DNA of 64,000 bases from Microbulbifer sediminum (GTDB taxonomy: Bacteria > Pseudomonadota > Gammaproteobacteria > Pseudomonadales > Cellvibrionaceae), in contig NZ_JAJSAP010000001.1 of assembly GCF_021729035.1 (NCBI RefSeq), positions 124,001 through 188,000 of the forward strand, read 5' to 3'. The notes beneath the pieces were generated by a model. The model saw nothing but the letters and a program-made list of their open reading frames with translations. It did no database searches and had not been told where the DNA came from. Position 1 is the stretch's first letter. Each line of letters begins with the position of its first letter. Made by a program: the position numbers and the translations under genes. Shown here in pieces: positions 26,309 to 36,190 of this stretch.

Positions 26309-28867
26309 TCACATACGTTTTTTGGTTTTGTTTGTGGCCTGTGCGCTGAGCGGGTCATCGGGCCAGTAGTGCTTCTGGTAACGGATGCGTAATTCTTTTT
26401 TTACTTCCGCGTAGGTATTTTCCCAGAAGCTGGCCAGGTCGCGGGTGACCTGTACCGGCCGTTGCGCCGGGGACAGCAGGTGAATCATCAGCGGAAACCG
26501 GCTTTTAAGGATTGCCGGAGTCTTTGCCAGCCCGAACATTTCCTGCAGACGCACGGCCAGCACCGGGATATCCCCATCGTAATCGATTGCAATCCGCGAG
26601 CCACTGGGCACAGCAACATGCGTGGGCGCAAGCTCGCCAACCTGCTGCAGGTCCGGCCAGTCCAGCTGGCCCTGCAAGATCCCATAAAGGTCCAGCCCGG
26701 ACAATTGCTCCAGGCTGCGTATCCCTACCAGGTGTGGTAACAGCCAGTCTTCCAGGCTATCCAGCAGGCTGCTGTCATCCCACCGGGGCAGGGCCAGGCC
26801 TGCCAGCAGATCAGCATGATTTTCAATCTGGCCGCGGAGGAATTCCACCCGTGCGCGAAGCCCATTCGCCTCGCGAGTCCAGGGCAGCAGCCCCAGCCCC
26901 TTCTGCCGGACCACGTCAAGCAATGCACGGCTGAGTGCGTCCGGAGAAATATTTTCAGCCGGTTTTTCCTCCAGCACAATCCGGCCGAGACAGGTACGCA
27001 CGCTGGCAACGGCCCGGCCCGCCTTGTCGTCCCAGCGGACCTGCTCATCCTGCTTGACCAGGTGGGGGAAGTATTCCGGCAGCAGCTCACCGGGGATCTG
27101 CGCAGCCAGCAGGATACGCGCGTCGCGCCCCTGCCCGTCCAGCTGCGCCACTACCAGGTAATTGGCTACAGCCAGTTCATCATCCTGGGAGAAGTGCGCC
27201 CCGCGGCCACTCGCCAGCAGGAACCGGCGGTCCCGGTCATGGCGATTGCGGGCAATGCGATCCGGGTATGCCAGCGCCAGCAACAGCCCGGTACGGTCGG
27301 CCGGATCGATGGATACCCCCCCCGTCCCCGCAGCGGATCCCACCATTCGGGCAAGCTGTGACTCCCAGGTCCTGGCCTGCTGCCGGATTCTTTGGACAGC
27401 ACCGCGATCCACAGTTCCGCCCGCTTTGCCGCCCTCCAGTAACCACTCCATGCGCCGATGCAGGTCCCGGTCCAGGCGCCGGTCGCCGCGAAAGATATCC
27501 CGTTCAGACAGCAGCGCGGCGAGCAGGCAGGCCTCCCGCTGCATGTTCCAGTCGCGGCTGTGCAGCATCATATGGGCAAGCCGCGGGTGGGTCCCCAGTT
27601 CCAGCATGGCGGCGCCATGCGGGGTAATGCGCAATTCGGTGTCGAGAGCCTCCAGCCGCTGCAACAGGTCGCGGGCCTGGGCCAGCGGCCCCGGCGGTGG
27701 CAGGTCGAGCCAATGTAACTCGTCCGGGTCGCACACCCCCCATTGCGCCAACTCCAGCACCAGCGGCGCCAGGTCGCTGTTCAGGATCTCCGGGGTGTTC
27801 TTGGCCGGCAGGCCCTGGTGTCGGGACTCGCTCCACAGTCGCAGGCAGGTACCCGGTCCCAGGCGACCGGCCCGGCCACGGCGCTGGGTGGCGGACGCAC
27901 GGGAAATGGTGGTGGTTTCCAGGCGATTCATGCCCGTATTGGGATCGAAACGGGACTCCCGCATCAGGCCGGAATCCACCACCAGCGAGATACCCTCGAT
28001 CGTGAGGCTTGTTTCCGCCACATTGGTGGCCAGCACTATCTTGCGACGCCCTTCCGGCGCGGGAGCGATGGCTGCGTCCTGCTGTTCCCGCCCCAGGTCC
28101 CCATAAAGAGGGGCAATATCGACACCACTGAAGGCTTCATCCCCTGCCCTCTCTGCCAGCAGCGCCTCCACCCTGCGGATCTCGCCCACGCCAGGCAGGA
28201 AGGCCAGCAGGCTGCCGCTGCTCTCGGCAAGCAGTTCGCTGATCTTGCGGGCCATCAGTGCCGGCAGCTGGCGCCGCTCTTCCACCACTTCACGGGGAGC
28301 CAGGTAGCGTATCTCTACCGGGTAACTACGCCCCTCGCTGCTCACCACCGGTGCATTGCCGAGTAGCTGTGCCACGCCCGCCGCATCCAGGGTCGCCGAC
28401 ATTACCAGCAGTTTCAGGTCATCGCGCAGGACTTCCTGGGATTGCAGGCAAAGGGCCAGCGACAGATCCGCCTGCAGGCTGCGCTCGTGGAATTCGTCGA
28501 AGATGACCAGTGCCGTCCCCGCCAGCTCCGGGTCCGACTGTAGCAGGCGGGTGAAAATACCCTCAGTGACAACCAGGATCCGCGTGCCGGCACCGGCACG
28601 TCGCTCACCCCGCACCTGGTAGCCCACGGTCTGTCCTACCGATTCCCCGAGCAGGGAGGCCATGCGCCGCGCCGCCGTTCTTGCAGCCAGTCGGCGGGGT
28701 TCCAGCATGATGATATTGCGGCCCGCGAGCCACTCACAGCCCAGCAGGGCCAGGGGGACAGCAGTGGTCTTGCCGGCGCCGGGAGGCGCCTGCAAAACAA
28801 CATTGTTGTGGCCTGCCAGCGCCGCGAGGAGATCCGGCAGGGCTGCATTGATGGGTAACTCCAACAT
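26309..28867 (-). CDS. hrpB: ATP-dependent helicase HrpB
   Basis: 852 residues from the ATG at 28867 (MLELPINAALPDLLAALAGH), matching the usual HrpB N-terminus. It is a DEAH/RHA-type superfamily 2 helicase. Motif I APPGAGKTT is at about 27-35, motif II DEFH (FDEFHERSLQADLSLAL) at about 120, motif III MSATLD, and motif VI QRRGRAGRLGPG. The HrpB-specific C-terminal region follows, ending in a basic tail. The substrate in bacteria is not well defined. An in-frame extension to 29197 runs antisense over the next gene and lacks sense, so I rejected it. Confidence 0.93.
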   Translation of the reverse strand: MLELPINAALPDLLAALAGHNNVVLQAPPGAGKTTAVPLALLGCEWLAGRNIIMLEPRRLAARTAARRMASLLGESVGQTVGYQVRGERRAGAGTRILVVTEGIFTRLLQSDPELAGTALVIFDEFHERSLQADLSLALCLQSQEVLRDDLKLLVMSATLDAAGVAQLLGNAPVVSSEGRSYPVEIRYLAPREVVEERRQLPALMARKISELLAESSGSLLAFLPGVGEIRRVEALLAERAGDEAFSGVDIAPLYGDLGREQQDAAIAPAPEGRRKIVLATNVAETSLTIEGISLVVDSGLMRESRFDPNTGMNRLETTTISRASATQRRGRAGRLGPGTCLRLWSESRHQGLPAKNTPEILNSDLAPLVLELAQWGVCDPDELHWLDLPPPGPLAQARDLLQRLEALDTELRITPHGAAMLELGTHPRLAHMMLHSRDWNMQREACLLAALLSERDIFRGDRRLDRDLHRRMEWLLEGGKAGGTVDRGAVQRIRQQARTWESQLARMVGSAAGTGGVSIDPADRTGLLLALAYPDRIARNRHDRDRRFLLASGRGAHFSQDDELAVANYLVVAQLDGQGRDARILLAAQIPGELLPEYFPHLVKQDEQVRWDDKAGRAVASVRTCLGRIVLEEKPAENISPDALSRALLDVVRQKGLGLLPWTREANGLRARVEFLRGQIENHADLLAGLALPRWDDSSLLDSLEDWLLPHLVGIRSLEQLSGLDLYGILQGQLDWPDLQQVGELAPTHVAVPSGSRIAIDYDGDIPVLAVRLQEMFGLAKTPAILKSRFPLMIHLLSPAQRPVQVTRDLASFWENTYAEVKKELRIRYQKHYWPDDPLSAQATNKTKKRM

Positions 28868-28949
28868 GAGCGCGATTATATCGGCTTTAGGACCCGCAGG
28901 GGCCCGGGATTGGATCCTGGAAGAGGAGGCTGGTGTATCCCCCCCAGGC

Positions 28950-30962
28950 TCAGCCCCGGCTCGGGCGCTCGTGCAGTGCCAGGTCAAGCAATCCCGGAAC
29001 CAGTTTGCGTGCGCCGTAGGTACTGAGGTGGTCATCGTCGCGATAGAGTGGCACCCCGCGCTCCTGAATCTGGCAATCGGATGTACACAGCTCCGGAACG
29101 GGACTGACATGCTCCGCCCCCAATTCCTCGGCAATGGTGTCGATAATAAGATTGGCACGCCGGTTGCGACGCTCGACTTCTTCCCGCGTGGGTGCACGCT
29201 CCAGCGACGTGCCGATAAATTCCGCGTTGATCACCGCCAGGGGCACGGAAAAGCCCACTTCCGGCACGCCCTTCACAATCAGCACCCGCCGCCCGGTGGC
29301 CCGGATACGCCGCACGGTGTCGGCGAGACTCTTGCGTACCACCGCTGCGTTACCGGCCTGATCGCTGTCGCCATCACCTTCCCGGGCATCGCCCGAACGC
29401 TCCAGTACTGCATTGTCACCGCCCTCCCCCGGCGCCGGTGTGCCCTCGACAGCCTGTGCCCAGCGCGCCACCAGGATGACCGTACCCAGGTCGTCACGGG
29501 CCTCGAGAAATTCCATCACCTGCTGATTAAACCGGTCGCAGCGGTGGGACCTGCCCTTGTCCGCCCGCACCACCCCGAGGAGTGGCGGGCAGGCAGACTT
29601 GACCGCCGCCAGGCCGGTCAAGCTTCGCTCCCGTACCCAAAGGTCAAATCCCGGCAGGAAGGCCCCCGCATGGGAGTCCCCCCAGATCAGCACATCCGCA
29701 GCATCCCCTGCCATCTTGTCCCCAAAACGGCATAAGCCCTCCCCGGGAAGCCGGCCCATGCAGCGCTCCTGCCGGGGAGTCCGCTCCACCGCTTCGGTAT
29801 ATACCGCCAACAGGTCCGCTGGCAGCCGGCCAGGAAAGCCCTTGCCACTGTTAATGGTTACAGCGGCCAACACCAATACCAGGGCCGCAGCACCGGCCGC
29901 ACGGCCGATCGCCCGGCGCGAGTCCCAGCGTCCACCACGGCGGCGGAACGGCTTTTCAACCCAGCGCCAGCTCAGGTATGCCAGGATCGCAGCCAGGCCC
30001 ACCGCCAGCAACGCGGACAGCAGCGGCAATTCCGCGCCGCCGAGGGCAAAGCGCGTGAAGACCAGTACCGGCCAGTGCCACAGGTAGAGTGAATAGGACA
30101 CCAGTCCCACGCCAACAAATACTGGCAGCGACAGGAGACGGGCTGCCAACACTCGCTGTTGGCCCCCGGCCCAGATCAGCGCCACCGCTCCACCGCAGGG
30201 AAGCAATGCCGCAAGCCCGGGAAATGGCGTCGCCTCGTCATAGGCAACGACACTGTAGGCGATGGCGGCCAGCCCGGCAGCAGCCGCCAGTTCCAGCACG
30301 ACTCGGCGCCGGCAGTGGGGTATGGCTCCCATGGCGAGCAGGGCACCCAGGCCCAGCTCCCAGATACGCGTGGGGGTCAGGAAGTAATTCGCAAATGGCA
30401 GGGCCTGGGTCGCCCAGGCAGAGGCACCGAGCGAGGCGAACGACAGTCCCGCAACAACAGCCAGTATCCGGCCGTTCCGCCGCGCCAACAGGCACAGCAA
30501 CAGGGGGAAGAAAACATAGAATTGTTCCTCTACCGCCAGCGACCAGGTGTGGAGCAGGGGCTCCCACTCTGCCGAGGCACCGAAGTAATCGCCGCTGTTA
30601 CGCCAGAACCAGATGTTGGAGGCAAACAGTATTGTTGACAGCAGCGATCTGGCGTATCCCTCCAGCAGGTCGGGCGGTAACACGAACCAGCTGGCCAGCG
30701 TGCAGGCAGTAAGCATGGCGAACAATGCAGGCAGGATTCGCCGCGCACGGCGCTCGTAAAAGTTGGCCAGGGAAAAACTGCCCTGGCGAATTTCCCGCAC
30801 CAGGATGCCGGTAATGAGGTAACCGGAGATCACGAAAAATACATCGACCCCCACATAACCGCCGGAAAAGCCCGGCAGGCCCGCATGGGCAAAAACCACG
30901 GGCAACACCGCAAGCGCCCGCAGCCCGTCAATATCGCGGCGGTAACCACTGTTCACTGTCAT
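28950..30962 (-). CDS. Acyltransferase-3 / SGNH-domain O-acetyltransferase (OafA-like)
   Basis: 670 residues. Residues about 1-350 form the ten-helix acyltransferase-3 membrane domain: RRDIDGLRALAVLPVVFAHA at about 8-27, FFVISGYLITG, FYERRARRILPAL and HTWSLAVEEQFYVFFPLL. The periplasmic C-terminal SGNH esterase-like domain (about 415-670) has IWGDSHAGAF with the nucleophile Ser and DDDHLSTYGARK with the Asp/His pair. Proteins of this architecture O-acetylate surface sugars (O-antigen, peptidoglycan, exopolysaccharide). It lies downstream of a sulfotransferase-like gene on the same strand, which fits modification of a surface glycan (inference). Confidence 0.92.
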   Translation of the reverse strand: MTVNSGYRRDIDGLRALAVLPVVFAHAGLPGFSGGYVGVDVFFVISGYLITGILVREIRQGSFSLANFYERRARRILPALFAMLTACTLASWFVLPPDLLEGYARSLLSTILFASNIWFWRNSGDYFGASAEWEPLLHTWSLAVEEQFYVFFPLLLCLLARRNGRILAVVAGLSFASLGASAWATQALPFANYFLTPTRIWELGLGALLAMGAIPHCRRRVVLELAAAAGLAAIAYSVVAYDEATPFPGLAALLPCGGAVALIWAGGQQRVLAARLLSLPVFVGVGLVSYSLYLWHWPVLVFTRFALGGAELPLLSALLAVGLAAILAYLSWRWVEKPFRRRGGRWDSRRAIGRAAGAAALVLVLAAVTINSGKGFPGRLPADLLAVYTEAVERTPRQERCMGRLPGEGLCRFGDKMAGDAADVLIWGDSHAGAFLPGFDLWVRERSLTGLAAVKSACPPLLGVVRADKGRSHRCDRFNQQVMEFLEARDDLGTVILVARWAQAVEGTPAPGEGGDNAVLERSGDAREGDGDSDQAGNAAVVRKSLADTVRRIRATGRRVLIVKGVPEVGFSVPLAVINAEFIGTSLERAPTREEVERRNRRANLIIDTIAEELGAEHVSPVPELCTSDCQIQERGVPLYRDDDHLSTYGARKLVPGLLDLALHERPSRG

Positions 30963-31040
30963 CGTTAACCAGGTTGATTATCGTTTTCCCGGATCCCCAC
31001 GCGGATCCCCCGATGCAGTCCCTGCGGTCGCCGCCGGTAT

Positions 31041-32189
31041 TTACCGGCCGCTATGCTTTTTCCTCTTCAACCGTCGCCACCAGGGGTTCCTGGCCGGCGC
31101 GATACGGGCGGTATGGGCCAGGCACTCCATGGCCCCATACAGTTCGCCTATGACTCTGGTGGCCAGCCCCGGGGTTCCAGCCAGTGACCGGAGGCAATCT
31201 GCCAGCAGCGCGTCCCTCAGCCCCTGCGGATTCTGCAGCCCCGCGGCAAAGAGGTCTGCCGACCACTGCGCAAGATCAGCACAGGAGAGGTGATCATTAC
31301 CGACCTCCGGATAGGAAGAGAAATCGTCGCTGAACGCCAACCCCGAAGCGTGGCGAAGGTAATGGTCGTTAAGCTGGCGATTCGACTCCGAAAACGCCAG
31401 GAAAAAAGCCCGGGCATTGTCACGGGCGGGAGCCACGCGGGAATCGTCACCACGCATTCCCGGCTTCAGCCGGCGAATATCGTCAGGCGCCACCCCCAAC
31501 TCGATCAGCTTGTGGGTGAGCAGGAACTCACGTCGCCCCACCCCCTCATTCACCCGCAAGGGTGGAATCTCGGCACCATTACTGACCAGGCCCATAAAGT
31601 CGGTGACAATATCCCCACCGCATAGGCGGCCGGGCTCAAACTCCCGCACCTCCAGTGCTTCCTCCCCGAAGCATGCTTCCCATTGCTGCAGCTTGGCGAA
31701 ATAGTCGTAGTAGGTCCGCACTGGAGCGTTCAGGGGAGGCAGCGCTCCCTCATCATGGCCAAGCAGCTTGCTGGAGGAGCTGCGCCCACGCTCACAGCCG
31801 CGCGCGCCCTGCTGCTTGAATGAGCGGGCGTGCAGGTCCTGGCGTCGCAGGTAGGCAATTACTACGGTGCGGTCGAAGAGTTCCGCACAGATGTCCCGCA
31901 CCTGCCGGATGTCCGCGCCCCGGTACAGGAAAGATAGATGCTCGGCCGAGACAATCACTGTGTCGCCGCGACTGGACGCCAGCAACTGCCGGAAGCGGTC
32001 ATTGAGGTGAAACTCCAGTCCCTCTTCCCGGGCCTCCACTTCGATGGCTCCCGATGAATTGCCTTTCTTGCCCAGGGCGACAAACTCAACGCCAGCATCC
32101 AGTAACGGGGCCCGGTGCCGATGCAGGGCCAGCTGCAGTGAACTGGAGCCGGTCTTGTGAAAACCGATATGAAGATAGAGGGTACGCAT
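31041..32189 (-). CDS. Sulfotransferase-like protein
   Basis: 382 residues from the ATG at 32189. The N-terminus MRTLYLHIGFHKTGSSSLQ is a PAPS-binding 5'-phosphosulfate loop (GFHKTGSSS) of the sulfotransferase P-loop class. VIVSAEHLSF and VVIAYLRRQDLHARS further on resemble the strand-loop that holds the 3'-phosphate-binding Arg/Ser. The C-terminal half is helical and ends in a basic tail (WWRRLKRKKHSGR). It probably transfers sulfate to a glycan or other acceptor; sulfated polysaccharide is plausible in a marine bacterium, but no substrate can be read. An alternative ATG at 32240 would place 17 residues before the loop and has no better ribosome site. Confidence 0.65.
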   Translation of the reverse strand: MRTLYLHIGFHKTGSSSLQLALHRHRAPLLDAGVEFVALGKKGNSSGAIEVEAREEGLEFHLNDRFRQLLASSRGDTVIVSAEHLSFLYRGADIRQVRDICAELFDRTVVIAYLRRQDLHARSFKQQGARGCERGRSSSSKLLGHDEGALPPLNAPVRTYYDYFAKLQQWEACFGEEALEVREFEPGRLCGGDIVTDFMGLVSNGAEIPPLRVNEGVGRREFLLTHKLIELGVAPDDIRRLKPGMRGDDSRVAPARDNARAFFLAFSESNRQLNDHYLRHASGLAFSDDFSSYPEVGNDHLSCADLAQWSADLFAAGLQNPQGLRDALLADCLRSLAGTPGLATRVIGELYGAMECLAHTARIAPARNPWWRRLKRKKHSGR

Positions 32190-32261
32190 TATTTTTCTAG
32201 TGGCAGTGAAGGGGCAATCGTGCCAGTCAGTCACCGGCATTACCCATTATCCATCATCAAC

Positions 32262-32290
32262 AAAAAAAGGCCGGCATCATACCGGCCTTG
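32262..32290 (-). terminator. Rho-independent terminator for the RhlB-type helicase gene
   Basis: AAGGCCGG (32267-32274) and CCGGCCTT (32282-32289) form an 8-bp stem with a 7-base loop. On the minus strand the stem is followed by a T7 run (A-run at 32262-32268), about 50 bases after the helicase stop. Confidence 0.88.
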
Positions 32291-32338
32291 GGGTTCCCGG
32301 CGATTCACCTCGACGGTGCTGCCGGAATACCTCGGTTA

Positions 32339-33916
32339 TCAGCGGCGCGGCCCGCGGCCACCCCCGCCACGTCGGCCACCGCGCCCATCGCGGGAGCCCC
32401 GGCTGTCACCACCGCTGCTGCGCTTCACTTTTACCTTTGGCGGTTCCTCCAGCAGTTCCAGCGGCGGCTGTTCACAGTTGAGCTTCTGCCCCAGCAGCGC
32501 CTCAATCGGTTCCAGGCGCATGGCATCATCCTCACACGCGAAGCTGATCGAGGTACCGGTCTTGCCCGCGCGGCCGGTACGGCCGATCCGGTGAACGTAA
32601 TCCTCCGGCTCTTCCGGCAGGGTGAAGTTGACCACGTGGCTGATGCCGTCGATATGAATACCCCGACCGGCCACATCGGTGGCCACCAGCACCTTGGTCT
32701 TGCCGGACTTGAAGTCCTCCAGCGTGCGCACGCGCTTGTTCTGCGCCACTTCACCGGATAACAGGCCCGCCCTGAAGCCGTGGGCCTCAAGGTTCTCGTG
32801 CAGGCGCCGGCACTGGTCGCGGCGGTTGGCAAACACGATCAGGCTCTCAACCTCATCGCTCTGCAGGATGTTGTACAGCAGGGTGTACTTTTCCTCGCTG
32901 GCCGCCAGGTAAACGCGCTGATCCACCGAATCCGTGGCAACCCGCTCTGGTTCGATTTCCACCACCACCGGCTCTTCGGTCCACTGCTCCACCAGCGAAT
33001 CCACTTCCGGGGTAAAGGTCGCGGAGAAGAACATGGTCTGGCGATGGGTCTTGCGGGGTGTCTGGCGCACGATCCGGCGGACCTGGGGGATAAAGCCCAT
33101 ATCCAGCATACGGTCCGCCTCATCGATTACCAGGATCTCCACCTGGTCGAGATAGCAATCGCGGTTGCTGGCGAAATCCAGCAGGCGACCCGGGGTCGCC
33201 ACCAGGATATCCACGAAGCGCTCGTTCAGGTTGCGCTGCTGCTTGGCGTAGTCCATGCCGCCGACCAGGGTGTGGATTTCCAGGTCCGTGTACTTGCACA
33301 GGGCCTTGGCGTCGTCGGCGATCTGCATCACCAGCTCCCGGGTCGGGGCAATGATCAGCGCGCGCGCCTCGCCGGCATAACGCTCGCCCTCGAACGGGTG
33401 CTTGAGCAGGTCGTCGATGATGGTGATCAGGAAGGCCGCGGTCTTGCCGGTTCCGGTCTGCGCCTTGCCCACCAGGTCGTGGCCGTTGAGCGTATGCGGC
33501 AGGGAGCGGCCCTGGATCGGCGAGCAGTACTGGAATCCCAGGTCATGGATCCCGTGCATCAGGTCGAGAGGCAGGTCCAGGTCGTGGAAACGCACCTTGC
33601 CCTCTTCCTCCGGCACCTGGAACTGGTCCAGGGACCACTTGGTCACCGGCTGCGCCTTGCGGCTTTTTCCCTTGCCGCCCCGCAACTTACCGTCACCACC
33701 ATCCGGGGATTTCGCCCGGTCCCTGTCCCCGGCGGGACGCCGGGATTCGCGGGACTCGGTGGTCCGCTCGCGCTTGCCACTGTCGCCGGCACTCTGCTGG
33801 CTGCGGGCGCGCTTGTCGGAATCACCGCGCTGGCGGCTGGTGTCCGGGCCGCTGTCAGTATCGTTATTGGCACCTGCGGCATCGGCAGATGAACGGCGAA
33901 ACAACTTTCCTATCAA
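32339..33916 (-). CDS. rhlB: DEAD-box RNA helicase, RhlB type
   Basis: 525 residues. The N-terminal 90 residues are a highly charged, disordered Arg/Asp/Ser-rich extension. The Q-motif region ([19 protein letters not shown]...QGRSLP), Walker [13 protein letters not shown] in [16 protein letters not shown] in FFSATF and [10 protein letters not shown] all follow in order. The C-terminus is an Arg/Gly-rich tail, probably RNA-binding. RhlB partners with RNase E in the degradosome; the match to RhlB rather than other DEAD proteins rests on [11 protein letters not shown] and the overall layout. The start is a TTG at 33916 without a clear Shine-Dalgarno, so the first residues are uncertain. Confidence 0.88.
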   Translation of the reverse strand: MIGKLFRRSSADAAGANNDTDSGPDTSRQRGDSDKRARSQQSAGDSGKRERTTESRESRRPAGDRDRAKSPDGGDGKLRGGKGKSRKAQPVTKWSLDQFQVPEEEGKVRFHDLDLPLDLMHGIHDLGFQYCSPIQGRSLPHTLNGHDLVGKAQTGTGKTAAFLITIIDDLLKHPFEGERYAGEARALIIAPTRELVMQIADDAKALCKYTDLEIHTLVGGMDYAKQQRNLNERFVDILVATPGRLLDFASNRDCYLDQVEILVIDEADRMLDMGFIPQVRRIVRQTPRKTHRQTMFFSATFTPEVDSLVEQWTEEPVVVEIEPERVATDSVDQRVYLAASEEKYTLLYNILQSDEVESLIVFANRRDQCRRLHENLEAHGFRAGLLSGEVAQNKRVRTLEDFKSGKTKVLVATDVAGRGIHIDGISHVVNFTLPEEPEDYVHRIGRTGRAGKTGTSISFACEDDAMRLEPIEALLGQKLNCEQPPLELLEEPPKVKVKRSSGGDSRGSRDGRGGRRGGGGRGPRR

Positions 33917-33998
33917 GTGAAATACTCGCTTAAACGGTCAAATAATCGGCGAGTATATCATCTATAGGCGTACACTACCCCCCGCAGCGTTTTCGGGG

Positions 33999-34622
33999 TC
34001 ATTCGCCGCCTACACGGCGCCGGCAGAGCCAGTAATCGAGGCTCACGAAGCGCCCGCCGCCGGAGCCCAGCAGGGCCAGCAACATGACAAAGTAAGTGGC
34101 AGCAAACTCGATCCCGTTCTTCAGTACCGTGAAGTTGCCGGCCTCGGTCAGCCAGCCGTAATTGCCGTGCGCCTTGAGCAGCTCCACCGCCTTCTCCTTC
34201 CGCACCAAGGCCTCTTCAATCAAGTCCTCCCGCCACTCCCAGGGCATGGTAAGGGTCTGCTCGGGAAGTGCGTGCCAGCCGTACTGCCAGTGTGCGGTAA
34301 CCGCCGCCACGACCATGACCACCATCAGTGGAATGGCCACCAGGCGCACTCCAAGCCCCAGCAGTAGCGCAATGCCCCCCAGCAACTCGGTCAACGCGGC
34401 CATCCACGCCAGCAACATTGGCGCCGGCAGGCCCAGCCCCCAGTCCGGGTTGCCGAACCAGGCGGCCACATCGCCAATATGCCCCAGCTTGTTCATCCCG
34501 GCCAGGATAAAGACAGGGGCAAGGAACAGGCGCAGGGCCAGTGGACCCAGCCAGTCAGCAGTGCGCGCCAGACGCACAAAGCCAGCGTACAGGCGATTGA
34601 ACCAGCCTGATGAGGCCTCCAT
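33999..34622 (-). CDS. DoxX family membrane protein
   Basis: 207 residues from the ATG at 34622, with GGGAG about 7 bases upstream. Four hydrophobic helices carry the DoxX signatures LRLFLAPVFILAGMNKL at about 28-44 and LLAWMAALTELLGGIALLLG. Between helices 3 and 4 lies an unusually long soluble loop (about 110-160), rich in Trp, Glu and Lys (PWEWREDLIEEALVRKEKAVELLKAHGNYGWL, quoted in part). DoxX-like proteins are tied loosely to redox or membrane stress functions; no specific role can be assigned. It is divergent from the MATE gene, with a 92-base shared upstream region. Confidence 0.82.
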   Translation of the reverse strand: MEASSGWFNRLYAGFVRLARTADWLGPLALRLFLAPVFILAGMNKLGHIGDVAAWFGNPDWGLGLPAPMLLAWMAALTELLGGIALLLGLGVRLVAIPLMVVMVVAAVTAHWQYGWHALPEQTLTMPWEWREDLIEEALVRKEKAVELLKAHGNYGWLTEAGNFTVLKNGIEFAATYFVMLLALLGSGGGRFVSLDYWLCRRRVGGE

Positions 34623-34714
34623 AATTGCTCCCTCTTCCAGGATTATTTGCGCTTGGTCGGTCGCCAGGCCCAACTCTTACACACCGGATTAAGGTAGCCC
34701 AGCGGCGCTCTGCC

Positions 34715-36103
34715 ATGTTCAAGATTTACAAACGGGCCACCGCCACCGAATTCTCCCGCATCACCACCCTGGGTGGCCCCCTGGTGGTCAGTAACCTGGC
34801 GGTTATCAGCATGGGGGTCACCGATACCATCGTGGCCGGGCGCGCGGGGGAAGTGGACCTCGCGGGACTGGCTCTGGGCTCCAGCATCTGGGCAGTCTGT
34901 GCCGTGACCCTGATGGGGCTGTTGGCCGCGGTTTCACCCGTCGTGGCCCACCTGCGCGGCGGCCGCAATGAGGCCGGCGCGGCAGCGGAGTTGCAACAGG
35001 CATTCTGGATCGCCCTGGCGGGCGGGCTGGTGGTGGTGGCAGCCCTGCTGGCTGTGCCCTGGTGGAGCCACTGGATCGATACCGAGGAGCCGGTGCGCAG
35101 GGTGATGCAGCACTACCTGCTGGCACTCGCCACCTCCACCCTGCCGTTCGCACTGGGCACGGCACTGCGTGGCTATTGCGAGGGCATGGCCCAGGTCCGG
35201 GCGGTCATGCGTATCTACCTGGCGGCAGCGGTGCTGAATATCCCCCTGGATATGGCGCTGGTTTTTGGCTGGGGACCACTGCCCGCATTGGGCGGTGCCG
35301 GCTGTGGCTGGGCCACCGGCCTGGTGAGCTGGGCAATCGCTCTGGCGCTGTTCTGGCATGCCAACAATGACCCGGCCTATCGCGCACTCGACCTGCGCTT
35401 TGCCCTGCCGCGGCCCCACTGGCCCACCCTGCGCCACCAGCTGGCCCTGGGCCTGCCGATCTGTATCGGTGCCGGCAGCGAAGTCACCTTCTTTGCCAGC
35501 CTCACGGTGTTGCTGGCTCCGTACGGCGCCACGATCGTGGCCGCCCACCAGATCGGCATGAATATCGGTTCTATTTTCTACCTGGTCGCCCTGGCGCTGG
35601 CCCAGGCACTGAGTATTCGCGTGGCGCAGCTGTTGGGACAGGGGCGCCCGAAACGGGCGCGCTTCACCAGTACCGTGGGGGTCTCCGGCGGCCTCCTGTA
35701 CGCCCTGGCCACTGGTGTGGTGCTGATCGTGCTCCGCCACCCGTTTGTATCCCTCTACACCAGTGAAGTGGATATCATCGCCATAGCCACCAACCTGCTG
35801 CTACTGTGCGCCGCCTTCCAGCTGGTGGATGTGGCCCAGGCGATGGCCTGGGGGGCATTACGTGGCTATAAAGATACCCGGGTGCCGATGTATATGCAGA
35901 TACTCTCCTACTGGCTGGTGGGCCTGACCAGCGCCCGGTGGCTGGGTGAGAGCTTCTGGGGTGTATACGGCTACTGGGCCGGTATCTGTATCGGTCTCGG
36001 GGTGGCCTCGGTATTGCTCGGTGCCCGTCTCTGGCGCACCAGCGGCCGGGCGATTGATCGCGGGAAGCGCCTGGATATTTCGCCAAGTGGCGCGCAAACC
36101 TGA
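34715..36103 (+). CDS. MATE family multidrug/cation efflux transporter (NorM-like)
   Basis: 462 residues from the ATG at 34715, with twelve predicted helices. The family pattern is clear: GGPLVVSNLAVISMGVTDTIVAGRAG near residues 18-45 (quoted in parts: GGPLVVSNLAV, DTIVAGRAG), the GLPICIGAGSEVTFF block opening the second half, and AWGALRGYKDTRVPM. MATE transporters use Na+ or H+ gradients to expel cationic compounds from the cytoplasm. The ribosome site is weak (AAGG about 20 bases upstream), so the start is approximate. Confidence 0.92.
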   Translation: MFKIYKRATATEFSRITTLGGPLVVSNLAVISMGVTDTIVAGRAGEVDLAGLALGSSIWAVCAVTLMGLLAAVSPVVAHLRGGRNEAGAAAELQQAFWIALAGGLVVVAALLAVPWWSHWIDTEEPVRRVMQHYLLALATSTLPFALGTALRGYCEGMAQVRAVMRIYLAAAVLNIPLDMALVFGWGPLPALGGAGCGWATGLVSWAIALALFWHANNDPAYRALDLRFALPRPHWPTLRHQLALGLPICIGAGSEVTFFASLTVLLAPYGATIVAAHQIGMNIGSIFYLVALALAQALSIRVAQLLGQGRPKRARFTSTVGVSGGLLYALATGVVLIVLRHPFVSLYTSEVDIIAIATNLLLLCAAFQLVDVAQAMAWGALRGYKDTRVPMYMQILSYWLVGLTSARWLGESFWGVYGYWAGICIGLGVASVLLGARLWRTSGRAIDRGKRLDISPSGAQT

Positions 36104-36137
36104 GGGAACGCTTTCGCTATACTCGCGCTCCAAATTT

Positions 36138-36160
36138 GGCAGGGGTCGCTTACCCCTGCC
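36138..36160. repeat. Perfect 9-bp inverted repeat upstream of the M14 hydrolase gene
   Basis: GGCAGGGGT (36138-36146), loop CGCTT, ACCCCTGCC (36152-36160). A TATACT box (36118-36123) lies just before it, so the hairpin would be close to the 5' end of the downstream mRNA. There is no T-run on either strand. It is either a terminator of the MATE gene lacking a U-tract or a 5'-UTR stability or regulator structure. Confidence 0.6.
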
Positions 36161-36190
36161 ACAAACACAACCATTGACCGGAGTTTCTGC

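Noticed and set aside
28868..29197. N-terminal extension of HrpB
   Set aside because: It would overlap the coding end of the acyltransferase/SGNH gene and precede the normal HrpB start, with no supporting motif.
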